Below, one piece after another: positions 36,469-45,334 of a DNA stretch of 64,000 bases. The translations under genes and the position numbers were made by a program. The first letter of the stretch is position 1. Each line of letters opens with the position of its first letter. The notes under the pieces were generated by a model. That model did not search any database and was not told where the DNA came from. It saw nothing but the letters and a program-made list of their open reading frames with translations. Source of the DNA: Shimia sp. (lineage in GTDB: Bacteria; Pseudomonadota; Alphaproteobacteria; Rhodobacterales; Rhodobacteraceae). The DNA lies in NCBI RefSeq assembly GCF_022448905.1, contig NZ_JAKVCW010000008.1:162684-226683 (forward strand), read 5' to 3'.

Positions 36469-39400
36469 TTATTCCGCTGGAACAGCTGTGCCTTCTTGAG
36501 TCAACGGCTGCGGGATATGCACCAGCATCTCTTTAGGGCAGACCTGCAGGAAGTTGGCTTTTTCAACATCCCAATGCTGCAGGATATCGCGCGCCTTCGC
36601 AGAGCCAGTCTCCGCGACATGGCGCTCGATCAGGCCTTTCAGTTGATCTTCCCAATGCTGCACTGCCACGGGTGTCGTCACCAAAGTCTCGAGGTTCATA
36701 ACCCCTTCGGCCTTGCCTTCCGGATCATAAAGATAGGCCATACCACCGGTCATGCCCGCGCCAAAGTTGGCGCCAATATCGCCAAGGATCACCGCGATAC
36801 CGCCGGTCATGTATTCACAGCCACAGGCGCCACAGCCTTCGATCACAACCTTCGCACCGGAGTTCCGCACCGCAAAACGCTCACCGGCACGCCCTGCGGC
36901 AAACAGGTAACCGTCGGTGGCACCGTAGAGAACCGTGTTGCCGATGATGGTGTTGTCGGCCGCCGTCAGCGGGCTCGCCATGGGCGGACGCACCACAACG
37001 GTACCCCCAGACAGGCCTTTGCCCACGTAGTCGTTGGCATCGCCAGACACTTCGATCTTCAGACCAGGTGCCGCAAAGGCCCCCAGCGACTGGCCCGCAG
37101 AGCCGGTGAGCTTGACGGTCAGGTGATCTTCCTGAAGCGCGTTGCGCATACCAAAGTTGCGCACGATGTGGCTTGAGGTACGGGTGCCCACAGTCCGGTG
37201 CGTGTTCTGCACCGCGTAAGACAGCTGCATCTTCTCACCATCCTCAAGGAAGCGCGCCGCATCCCGGACAATTTCCGCGTCCAGCGTGTCAGGCACGTAG
37301 TTGCGGTCTTTGTCGCGGTTGTAGACGATGTCATGCGCTCCATCGACGGTGATCAGCAGCGGGTTCAGGTCCAGATCGTCAAGGTGAGCAGAGCCACGAG
37401 ATACCTGCGCCAGCAGGTCCGCACGGCCAATCACCTCATCCAAGGACTTCGCACCGATGGAGGCGAGGATTTCCCGCACTTCCTGCGCATAGAAGGTGAT
37501 CAGGTTCACCACTTTATCCGCCGTACCGGTGTATTTCGCACGCAGGTCTTCGTCCTGAGTACACACACCAACCGGGCAGGTGTTGGACTGACACTGACGC
37601 ACCATGATACAGCCCATCGCGATCAGCGCGGCGGTACCAATGCCGTACTCTTCCGCCCCCATCATCGCGGCCATCACGATGTCACGACCGGTCCGCAGAC
37701 CGCCATCGGTCCGCAGGGTCACCCGCTCGCGCAGGTTGTTCATTGCGAGCACTTGGTGTGCCTCGGTCAGACCCATCTCCCATGGCAGACCACAGTATTT
37801 GATCGAGGTCGCAGGCGAGGCACCGGTGCCACCGTTGTGGCCGGAGATCAGGATGATGTCGGCTTTCGCCTTCGCCACACCGGCCGCAATTGTGCCAACG
37901 CCCGAGGACGCCACCAGCTTCACCGTCACCTTACAGCGTGGGTTGATCTGCTTCAGGTCATAGATCAGCTGCGCAAGGTCTTCGATCGAATAGATGTCGT
38001 GGTGCGGCGGCGGTGAAATCAGGGTCACACCTTTGGTGGAGTGCCGCAGTCGCGCAATCAAGTCGGTGACCTTCATGCCCGGCAGTTGGCCGCCTTCACC
38101 GGGCTTCGCACCCTGGGCCACTTTGATTTCCAGCTCTTCACACTGGTTCAGGTATTCGGCGGTCACACCAAAACGACCCGACGCCACCTGCTTGATCTTC
38201 GCAGACGGGTTGTCGCCGTTTGGCTCCGGTACAAAGTGTGCCGGATCTTCGCCGCCCTCACCGGAGTCAGATTTTGCACCAATCCGGTTCATCGCAACGT
38301 TCAGGGTTTTGTGCGCCTCAGGAGACAGCGCGCCCAAAGACATGCCCGGCGTCACGAAACGCTTCCGGATCGCGGTGATGCTTTCCACTTCCTCAATCGG
38401 AATGGCCTCACCCAACGGCTTGATGTTCAGCAGATCACGCAGATGGATCGGCGGGTTCGCCTGCATCTTCGCAGAATATTGCTTCCACATCTCATAAGAC
38501 GCACGGTCACAGGCCGCCTGCATCATATGCATTGTCTGTGCACCCCACGCGTGGGTCTCACCAGACTTACGTGCCTTGTAGAAGCCGCCAATCGGCAACA
38601 CATCGGTGCCCGACTTGAAGCCTTTGGCGTGTACTTCTTCGACCTTGTGCTGAATGCCGCTGACACCAATGCCGGAAATCCGGCTGGTCATGCCCGGGAA
38701 GTATTCCGCACACATCGCACGGGACAGGCCCACGGCCTCAAAGTTCAGACCGCCGCGATAAGAGGAGATCACCGAAATCCCCATCTTCGCCATGATCTTC
38801 AGCAGACCTTGGTCAATCGCCTCACGGTAGCGCGCCATATTCTCGGTCAGCGAGCCATCCGCCAGACCGCGCTGAATGCGATCCGCCAGCGTGTCTTCGG
38901 CCAGATACGGGTTCACAACCGTCGCACCGGCGCCAATCAGCACGGCAAAATAATGCGGATCGATACACTCGGCAGAGCGCACGTTCAGCGAGCAGAAGGT
39001 CCGCAAACCTTTGCGGGTCAAGAAGCTGTGCACCGCGCTGGTTGCTAGGATCATCGGCATCGCAACCTTGTCCGCACCCTGCGCCTGATCGGTCAGCACA
39101 ATGTGCCCCGCACCGGAGCGCACCGCGTCCTCGGCTTCCGCCCGGATACGCTCCAAACCGGTCTGCAACGCGCCATCATGGCTGCCCGCGTCAAAGGTAC
39201 AGTCGATGGTCACAACCGTGTCGTCAAACGCCTCAAGCATGCGCTCAAACTGGCCGCTGGCCACAAACGGGCTCTCCAGAACCGCAATCTCGGTTTGGCT
39301 GCCATCTTCGCTCAACACGTTCTTCAGATTGCCAAACCGCGTCTTCAGCGACATCACGCGGTATTCACGCAAGCTGTCAATCGGCGGGTTGGTCACCTGA

Positions 39401-41007
39401 GAGAAGTTCTGACGGAAGAAGTGGCTCAGCGGGCGGTACATCTTCGACAGAACGGCAGATGGCGTGTCATCGCCCATCGAGGCCAGCGCCTCTTTCGCGT
39501 CCTCCGCCATCGGCGCAAGGATCTGCTCAACCTCTTCCATGGAGTAACCCGCCGCGATCTGACGCTGACGCAGCTCTTCACCGGTAAAGGTGGCTGTCTC
39601 TTCCACAGTGGCCAGTTCGTCGCCCAGATCACGGATCTTGCCAACCCACTCTCCAAACGGACGTGCGCTGGCGAGTTTGTTCTTGATCTCTGTGTCGTGA
39701 TAAAGCTTGCCCTCTTTCATATCCACGGCCAGCAACTGACCCGGACCCAACGCGCCTTTTTCCACCACAGTGGCTTCATCAATCGGCACCATGCCCGCTT
39801 CCGAGCCGGAAATTAGCAGTCCATCGCCGGTCACAACATAACGCATCGGGCGCAGACCGTTACGGTCCAGACCGGCACAGACCCAGCGGCCATCGGTCAT
39901 CGCCAGCGCCGCCGGGCCATCCCATGGCTCCATCACGGAGTTGCAGTAGGAATACATGTCACGCCACGCCTGCGGCAGCTCCACCGCCTGCTTGGACCAG
40001 CTTTCAGGCACCAACATGGTCTTCGCCATCGGCGCCGAGCGGCCCGCGCGCACCAGTACCTCAAACACGCCGTCTAGCGCCGCAGAGTCAGACGCCCCAC
40101 CCGGCACAATCGGCTTAATATCTTCGGCGTAATCACCAAAGGAAGCAGACGCCATGCGGATCTCATGGCTCTTCATCCAGTTCAGGTTGCCTTTCAGAGT
40201 GTTGATCTCACCGTTGTGCGCCAACATGCGGAACGGCTGCGCCAGCCACCACTGTGGGAAGGTGTTGGTCGAGTAGCGCTGGTGATACAGCGCAAAGGCG
40301 CTCTCAAACCGCTCATCCATCAGGTCTGGATAGAAAACCGCCACCTGCTCCGCGAGCATCATGCCTTTGTAGATGATCGACCGGCAGGACAGCGACGCGA
40401 TATAAAGCTCGGTAATGTTCGCCGCCAAAGCCGCTTTCTCAATCCGACGACGGATCACATAGAGCTCACGCTCAAACGTGTCCTCGTCCACACCTTTGGA
40501 GTTGGAGATCAGGATCTGCTCAATCTCCGGCCGGGTCGCGTTGGCTTTATCACCCAGACAGGTCACATCCACTGGCACATGGCGCCAGCCATAGATGCGA
40601 TAGCCCATCTTCAAAACTTCGGTTTCCACGATGGTCCGGCAGGCTTCCTGCGCGCCATGGTCGGTGCGTGGCAGGAACACCTGACCAACCGCGATGAATT
40701 CGTCTTTATTGGGCTCGTGGCCAGTGCGCTCAATCTGATCATAGAAGAAAGACACTGGAATCTGCACGTGAATGCCCGCGCCGTCGCCGGTCTTTCCATC
40801 CGCATCCACAGCACCCCGGTGCCAAATCGCCTTCAGCGCGGTGATACCCGCTTCCACAACCTTGCGGCTTGGTTTGCCGTCCACAGACACCACAAGACCA
40901 ACGCCACAAGAGGAATGCTCCTCGGCTTCAGAATAGAGACCGTTCTCCGCCATCCATTCGCGTTTGGTTTCTTCGGCTTTGACCCAGTTTTCATCATACT
41001 TTGTCAT
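36469..41007 (-). CDS. gltB: Glutamate synthase large subunit
   Basis: 1512 aa, full length. It makes glutamate from 2-oxoglutarate and glutamine. After a 33-residue propeptide, C34 in SSCGVGLVV is the glutaminase nucleophile (GATase2 domain to about 430). Then come the central domain, the FMN-binding synthase domain (about 800-1200) with the 3Fe-4S cysteines in CIMVRQCQSNTCPVG, and the C-terminal beta-helix GXGXG domain (about 1250-1500). The start is ATG 41007, with AGGAGA 8 bases upstream. It overlaps the hydrolase gene by 14 bases, placing it last in the gltD-GFA-hydrolase-gltB unit. Confidence 0.97.
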   Translation of the reverse strand: MTKYDENWVKAEETKREWMAENGLYSEAEEHSSCGVGLVVSVDGKPSRKVVEAGITALKAIWHRGAVDADGKTGDGAGIHVQIPVSFFYDQIERTGHEPNKDEFIAVGQVFLPRTDHGAQEACRTIVETEVLKMGYRIYGWRHVPVDVTCLGDKANATRPEIEQILISNSKGVDEDTFERELYVIRRRIEKAALAANITELYIASLSCRSIIYKGMMLAEQVAVFYPDLMDERFESAFALYHQRYSTNTFPQWWLAQPFRMLAHNGEINTLKGNLNWMKSHEIRMASASFGDYAEDIKPIVPGGASDSAALDGVFEVLVRAGRSAPMAKTMLVPESWSKQAVELPQAWRDMYSYCNSVMEPWDGPAALAMTDGRWVCAGLDRNGLRPMRYVVTGDGLLISGSEAGMVPIDEATVVEKGALGPGQLLAVDMKEGKLYHDTEIKNKLASARPFGEWVGKIRDLGDELATVEETATFTGEELRQRQIAAGYSMEEVEQILAPMAEDAKEALASMGDDTPSAVLSKMYRPLSHFFRQNFSQVTNPPIDSLREYRVMSLKTRFGNLKNVLSEDGSQTEIAVLESPFVASGQFERMLEAFDDTVVTIDCTFDAGSHDGALQTGLERIRAEAEDAVRSGAGHIVLTDQAQGADKVAMPMILATSAVHSFLTRKGLRTFCSLNVRSAECIDPHYFAVLIGAGATVVNPYLAEDTLADRIQRGLADGSLTENMARYREAIDQGLLKIMAKMGISVISSYRGGLNFEAVGLSRAMCAEYFPGMTSRISGIGVSGIQHKVEEVHAKGFKSGTDVLPIGGFYKARKSGETHAWGAQTMHMMQAACDRASYEMWKQYSAKMQANPPIHLRDLLNIKPLGEAIPIEEVESITAIRKRFVTPGMSLGALSPEAHKTLNVAMNRIGAKSDSGEGGEDPAHFVPEPNGDNPSAKIKQVASGRFGVTAEYLNQCEELEIKVAQGAKPGEGGQLPGMKVTDLIARLRHSTKGVTLISPPPHHDIYSIEDLAQLIYDLKQINPRCKVTVKLVASSGVGTIAAGVAKAKADIILISGHNGGTGASPATSIKYCGLPWEMGLTEAHQVLAMNNLRERVTLRTDGGLRTGRDIVMAAMMGAEEYGIGTAALIAMGCIMVRQCQSNTCPVGVCTQDEDLRAKYTGTADKVVNLITFYAQEVREILASIGAKSLDEVIGRADLLAQVSRGSAHLDDLDLNPLLITVDGAHDIVYNRDKDRNYVPDTLDAEIVRDAARFLEDGEKMQLSYAVQNTHRTVGTRTSSHIVRNFGMRNALQEDHLTVKLTGSAGQSLGAFAAPGLKIEVSGDANDYVGKGLSGGTVVVRPPMASPLTAADNTIIGNTVLYGATDGYLFAAGRAGERFAVRNSGAKVVIEGCGACGCEYMTGGIAVILGDIGANFGAGMTGGMAYLYDPEGKAEGVMNLETLVTTPVAVQHWEDQLKGLIERHVAETGSAKARDILQHWDVEKANFLQVCPKEMLVHIPQPLTQEGTAVPAE

Positions 41008-41785
41008 TGGCTGTCTCCTGTCCCAGAGTTGCGGGGTAGCTTGGGGCCGTTTGCTCCGCTTGTGGCAGGTCTTCCCTGCGCACCACGGTGAAATGGCTTT
41101 CCAACAGTTTGCGCACCTGGCGCGTTTTTACGTCCATGGCCCGCTCAAGCAGCGGACGCATGATGTCGAGTTTCTTCAACGCTTTCACCAGATCGTGGGA
41201 CTCGCCCCGCAGGATGAAATGGTTGAAGGTTTTGGGCGCTTGCGGGAAGCGGGCCCAGTGAATGCGTTCTTCGGGCGTGTCGCCGTGCAGCACGACATAG
41301 CGCGTGCCGTCTTGTGGCGCAGGCACCTGACGGTGCCGATAGGTCGGGAAACGGCGGCGCCACTTCTGCCAACGGGTCTCTTCCGGCACCACTTTGGGAT
41401 GCATGGAGAATTGCGGAGACAGAGCCACAACGGTGTCGACACGGGTCAGCGTCGGCAACACAAGCGCCATAAAGCCGCCCATGCTGTTGCCCAGGGCAAC
41501 CACCTCGTCAATGGCTTCGCGTGCCACCACCGTCTCTATCTCCTTCACAATCGCCTCGGGCAAATCCGGGCTGTTCATCCAAGTTCTGGCCCGCTCTGTG
41601 ACCAGGATCACGTGGTTCTCACCGCCCTGCGACGCGGTCCCCACAAATTCAAACGGCGGCATCTCATTGGGCTTTGTGCCCACTCCGCCAAGCGAGACCA
41701 CCAACCGATTGCCGGTGCCACGCATGTAAGCCACCTCATGGTCCTCGGTCGCGATCCGCATCTGAATGTCGACTCTTTGATCCAT
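40994..41785 (-). CDS. Alpha/beta hydrolase-like protein of unknown function
   Basis: 263 aa. A nucleophile-elbow-like GNSMGGFMAL is near residue 98 with Ser as nucleophile, and a candidate His lies in RGESHDLVKAL near 215, both in alpha/beta-hydrolase spacing. No signal peptide. Substrate unknown. It sits between the glutamate synthase genes: its 3' end overlaps the gltB start by 14 bases, and a GFA-type gene ends 15 bases before it. The ATG at 41785 is used; the TTG at 41788 is less likely. Confidence 0.7.
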   Translation of the reverse strand: MDQRVDIQMRIATEDHEVAYMRGTGNRLVVSLGGVGTKPNEMPPFEFVGTASQGGENHVILVTERARTWMNSPDLPEAIVKEIETVVAREAIDEVVALGNSMGGFMALVLPTLTRVDTVVALSPQFSMHPKVVPEETRWQKWRRRFPTYRHRQVPAPQDGTRYVVLHGDTPEERIHWARFPQAPKTFNHFILRGESHDLVKALKKLDIMRPLLERAMDVKTRQVRKLLESHFTVVRREDLPQAEQTAPSYPATLGQETANDKV

Positions 41786-41800
41786 CAAGCGGCCAGTCCC

Positions 41801-42256
41801 TCAGGTCGTCCCAAGATCGCTGAACAAAGCGATGCACTGTGCCCGGGTCATTTCCTTGCGACCCTCTCCGATGAAGCCAAAGCTGTCAGGCTTCTGGTCA
41901 ATGAAGATCTCGTTCTTCAGCGCGAACCCATTTGGATCATCAAACAGCCCCACCGGAATCTCCGTACCACCGGCCCACTCGTTGTCCGCAGTCACGCGGT
42001 AAAACAGGTTGGTGCCGCATTTGCCGCACCAGGCCCGCTCAGCCCACTCCGAACTCTGGATGCGCGCGATGTGTTCGGCGCCGCTCCAGCGGATTGACTC
42101 GGTTGGCACCGTGACCCCCATCAACGCGACACCGGTCCAGCGACGGCACTGCTCACAATGACAGATGCCTGCCTCCGCTGGCACCTTTTCGGACTCAAAC
42201 CGCACCGCCCCACACAGGCATGCGCCGGTCTTGGTCGATGTGGGGTTCGTTGTCAT
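41801..42256 (-). CDS. GFA family zinc protein (glutathione-dependent formaldehyde-activating enzyme-like)
   Basis: 151 aa. Cysteine motifs of the GFA/CENP-V fold are all visible: GACLCGAVRF (near 12), CHCEQCRRWTG (near 33-39) and WCGKCGTNLF (near 83). They bind two zinc ions. True Gfa activity is proven for few members, so the function is open. Encoded between gltD and the hydrolase gene, in the same direction. Confidence 0.83.
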   Translation of the reverse strand: MTTNPTSTKTGACLCGAVRFESEKVPAEAGICHCEQCRRWTGVALMGVTVPTESIRWSGAEHIARIQSSEWAERAWCGKCGTNLFYRVTADNEWAGGTEIPVGLFDDPNGFALKNEIFIDQKPDSFGFIGEGRKEMTRAQCIALFSDLGTT

Positions 42257-42377
42257 TGGGTCAACACCTCTGTCATGTTAACAAACGCTGGTCGAAAGTT
42301 GCACAGTCGCAAAACAGTCGTGATACCGACGCAATACCGACGTCCCTTTTGGGCCTCGGCACCGCGCCAATTAACAC

Positions 42378-43814
42378 TTATTCCGCAGCCATCGCCGGGG
42401 TTGCGCCCAGCTTTTCAAGGATTGCGTCGGCACAGTCGCGGCCGTCTTTGATCGCCCACACCACAAGGCTTGCACCGCGCACGATGTCGCCCACGGCATA
42501 GACGCCTTCGAGGTCGGTTTCGCCGGTTGTGAATTGCGCTTTCACTGTGCCCCAACGGGTCACTTCCAGCTCCGGCTGGTCCCACAGGGCAGGCAGATCT
42601 TCTGGCTCAAAGCCCAGCGCCTTGATCACAAGGTCCGCGTCCTCAACATAGTCCGCACCTTCAATCACTTCGGGGCTCTGACGGCCGGATGCATCCGGCT
42701 GACCCAGACGCATTTTCTGTACCATTACGCCTTCGACATTGTCGCCACCGGTGAAGCCTTTCGGAGCGGAAAGCCACACAAATTCAACGCCTTCCTCTTC
42801 GGCATTCTGCGTCTCACGCTGCGAACCCGGCATGTTGGCTTTGTCACGACGATAAAGACATTTTACGCTTTCGGCCCCCTGACGGATCGCCGTGCGCACA
42901 CAGTCCATCGCGGTGTCACCACCACCGATCACAACAACTTTTTTGCCTTCCGCATAAAGCTCGCCGCTTTTGATCTCAGGCACAACGTCGCCAAAGTTCT
43001 CGCGGTTGGACGCGGTCAAATAATCAATCGCTTTCACGATGCCATTGGCTCCGGCACCCGGCCCACCAAGGTCACGACTCTTATAGACGCCAGTCGCAAT
43101 GATCACCGCATCATGCGCGTCACGGATCTCTTGGAAGGAGATGTCCTCGCCCACGTTGCAGTTCAGCTTGAAGGTCACACCGCCGTCTTCCAGCAACTGG
43201 TTGCGGCGCATAACCACATCTTTTTCCAGCTTAAATCCGGGAATCCCGTAGGTCAGCAACCCACCCGCACGATCATAACGGTCATAGATGGTCACCTGAA
43301 GACCCGCACGGCGCAGCCGGTCCGCCGCGGCCAGGCCACCAGGGCCTGCGCCAATGATGCCAACGCTCTCGGAACGCTCCTGCATTGGAGTGATCGCACT
43401 CACCCAACCCTGCTCCCAGGCCGTGTCGGTGATGTATTTCTCAACAGAGCCGATGGTCACAGTGCCGTGGCCAGACTGCTCAATCACACAGTTGCCTTCG
43501 CAAAGTCTGTCCTGCGGACAGATACGGCCACAGATTTCCGGGAAGGTGTTTGTGGCTTGGCTGACAGCATAGGCTTCTTCTAGACGGCCAGTCGCGGTCA
43601 GGCGCAGCCAATCCGGAATGTTGTTGTGCAGCGGGCAGTGGCTCTGACAATACGGCACGCCACATTGGCTGCAGCGACTTGCCTGCTCTTCTGCCTTCGC
43701 CTTAGCGAACTCTGCGTAGATTTCGTTGAAATCTTCCTTACGTACAGTGGCGCCACGCTTTTCAGGCATGTCACGATCCACAGTCACGAATTTCAGCATA
43801 GGTTGCTTTGCCAC
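42378..43814 (-). CDS. gltD: Glutamate synthase small subunit
   Basis: 478 aa NADPH-oxidising flavoprotein that feeds electrons to GltB. N-terminal 4Fe-4S cysteine sets are CSQCGVPYCQSHCP (near 43-54) and CGRICPQDRLCEGNCV (near 94-108). The FAD fingerprint IIGAGPGGLAAADRL is near 150, and the NADPH fingerprint VVIGGGDTAMDC near 295. A GTG start at 43814 is supported by AGGAGG 9 bases upstream; the ATG at 43799 would leave that box too far. Two unrelated genes separate it from gltB, but the strand and short gaps suggest one transcript. Confidence 0.95.
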   Translation of the reverse strand: MAKQPMLKFVTVDRDMPEKRGATVRKEDFNEIYAEFAKAKAEEQASRCSQCGVPYCQSHCPLHNNIPDWLRLTATGRLEEAYAVSQATNTFPEICGRICPQDRLCEGNCVIEQSGHGTVTIGSVEKYITDTAWEQGWVSAITPMQERSESVGIIGAGPGGLAAADRLRRAGLQVTIYDRYDRAGGLLTYGIPGFKLEKDVVMRRNQLLEDGGVTFKLNCNVGEDISFQEIRDAHDAVIIATGVYKSRDLGGPGAGANGIVKAIDYLTASNRENFGDVVPEIKSGELYAEGKKVVVIGGGDTAMDCVRTAIRQGAESVKCLYRRDKANMPGSQRETQNAEEEGVEFVWLSAPKGFTGGDNVEGVMVQKMRLGQPDASGRQSPEVIEGADYVEDADLVIKALGFEPEDLPALWDQPELEVTRWGTVKAQFTTGETDLEGVYAVGDIVRGASLVVWAIKDGRDCADAILEKLGATPAMAAE

Positions 43815-44035
43815 GTCAGCTGCCTCCTGATTAATTCCGGTTCGGTGTGTTTAAAAAATATTCACCCGACATAAAAGTCAACTATACTGACATATAATTC
43901 AGTTTTTTGGCAAATGACGTGGTGAAAATACAAAAAATTGCCGAATTCTAGGTCCGATACGGACTTATATTCTGTGTTTCCCTTGAATCATTGACCAATT
44001 ATACGTGAGTCGCTCAATCAAGGATCCTGCCAAAA
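43815..44035. promoter_or_regulatory. AT-rich divergent promoter region between gltD and uppP
   Basis: 221 bases, clearly AT-richer than the surroundings, with a TTGACT motif on the minus strand (43878-43883) and a small perfect inverted repeat GTCCG-ATA-CGGAC at 43952-43964. It should hold the promoters of both genes. I cannot fix exact -35/-10 pairs. Confidence 0.5.
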
Positions 44036-44839
44036 ATGGCTCTTTTTCACATTTTTCTGGTGGCGATCATCCAGGGCCTCACCGAATTCCTTCCGGTGAG
44101 CTCCTCTGGGCACCTGATTCTGGTGTCCAAAGTGACCCCGCTGCCCGATCAGGGACTCGCCATAGATGTCGCCGCCCACGTCGGCACATTGGGCGCCGTT
44201 GTCCTCTATTTCTGGCGCGACACCAAAGTGGCCCTCTGCGGAGTGCCCCGCATGCTCACCGGCCGCTTCGACACCCCCGGTGCCCGGCTCGCCTTTCTTT
44301 TGACCGTGGCCACCATCCCGGTCTCCATCGCCGGTTTTCTACTTAAAATCACCGGCCTGAACGACGCCATGCGCTCCATCGCTGTGATCGGCTGGGCCAT
44401 GATCCTGTTTGGAATTTTGCTCTGGTGGATGGATCAACGCGGCCCGCACACCAAAACCGAGGGAGATTGGTCCCTCAAGGACGCCGTGAAAATGGGCCTC
44501 TGGCAGGCCCTTGCCCTGATCCCCGGCACCTCCCGCTCCGGCATCACTATCACCGGCGCGCGCCAGCTCGGCTACGCCCGTGCCGACGCCGCCAAACTTG
44601 CGATGCTGATGTCGATCCCAACCATCATCGCCAGCGGCGCACTGCTGTCACTGGATGTCATCGCCGAGGCCAATATGGCTTTGGCCAAGGACGCTGCCAT
44701 TGCCGCCGTCTTTTCCTTCTTTGCCGCCCTCTTGGCATTGGCGCTGATGATGCGACTGTTGCGCTCGATCAGCTTCACACCCTATGTGATCTACCGCATT
44801 CTGCTTGGGGTCGCCCTGCTCTTCATCGCCTACAGCTGA
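44036..44839 (+). CDS. uppP: Undecaprenyl-diphosphatase
   Basis: 267 aa integral membrane phosphatase (BacA/UppP) that recycles undecaprenyl diphosphate for cell-wall synthesis and gives bacitracin tolerance. Both catalytic motifs are present: EFLPVSSSGHLIL (near residue 17, with Glu and Ser) and PGTSRSGITITGA (near 162, with Arg). About eight hydrophobic segments. Single gene, convergent with rpsT over a shared terminator. Confidence 0.96.
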   Translation: MALFHIFLVAIIQGLTEFLPVSSSGHLILVSKVTPLPDQGLAIDVAAHVGTLGAVVLYFWRDTKVALCGVPRMLTGRFDTPGARLAFLLTVATIPVSIAGFLLKITGLNDAMRSIAVIGWAMILFGILLWWMDQRGPHTKTEGDWSLKDAVKMGLWQALALIPGTSRSGITITGARQLGYARADAAKLAMLMSIPTIIASGALLSLDVIAEANMALAKDAAIAAVFSFFAALLALALMMRLLRSISFTPYVIYRILLGVALLFIAYS

Positions 44840-44843
44840 GCAC

Positions 44844-44870
44844 AAAAAAACGCCGCTGAAACAGCGGCGT
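44844..44870 (-). terminator. Terminator of rpsT, shared with uppP
   Basis: A stem of 9 bp (44850-44858 with 44862-44870) with a 3-base loop. On the minus strand it is followed by a run of seven T (44844-44850). Confidence 0.88.
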
Positions 44871-44897
44871 CTTTCCGAATACGTTGTGAAGTGCGGC

Positions 44898-45161
44898 TTA
44901 CGCCAGCGCTTTCACCCGCGCTGCCAGGCGGGACATTTTCCGCGCTGCGGTGTTCTTGTGGTAAACACCTTTGGACACACCGCGCATCAGTTCTGGCTGA
45001 GCTGCTTTCAGCGCTGCGGAAGCTGATGCTTTGTCGCCGGACTCGATGGCTTCTTCCACTTTGCGGATGAAGGTACGGATGCGGGAACGACGGGCTTTGT
45101 TGACTTCAAGACGACGCTCGTTCTGACGGGCGCGTTTCTTTGCCTGGGGCGAATTTGCCAT
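44898..45161 (-). CDS. rpsT: 30S ribosomal protein S20
   Basis: 87 aa basic helical protein with the S20 start [17 protein letters not shown] and the later [18 protein letters not shown] segment. It binds 16S rRNA in the small subunit. Its terminator follows directly. In many Rhodobacterales rpsT sits beside dnaA; here the next gene upstream is a sensor kinase on the same strand, and no dnaA is in the window. Confidence 0.97.
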   Translation of the reverse strand: MANSPQAKKRARQNERRLEVNKARRSRIRTFIRKVEEAIESGDKASASAALKAAQPELMRGVSKGVYHKNTAARKMSRLAARVKALA

Positions 45162-45334
45162 GATCTGAGACCTTTTGTTTCGGTACGATTAAATGCGTGC
45201 TACGTTCCGAACGGGCTCTCTTGTTCAGAGAATCAGATCAAGCCTGAGCGGGCTGCACGCGCATGTATGGCGGCAGTGTATAGAGATTTTGCAGAGAAAC
45301 GCAATCCCCAACCGCCAAACACCACATCCATCGC

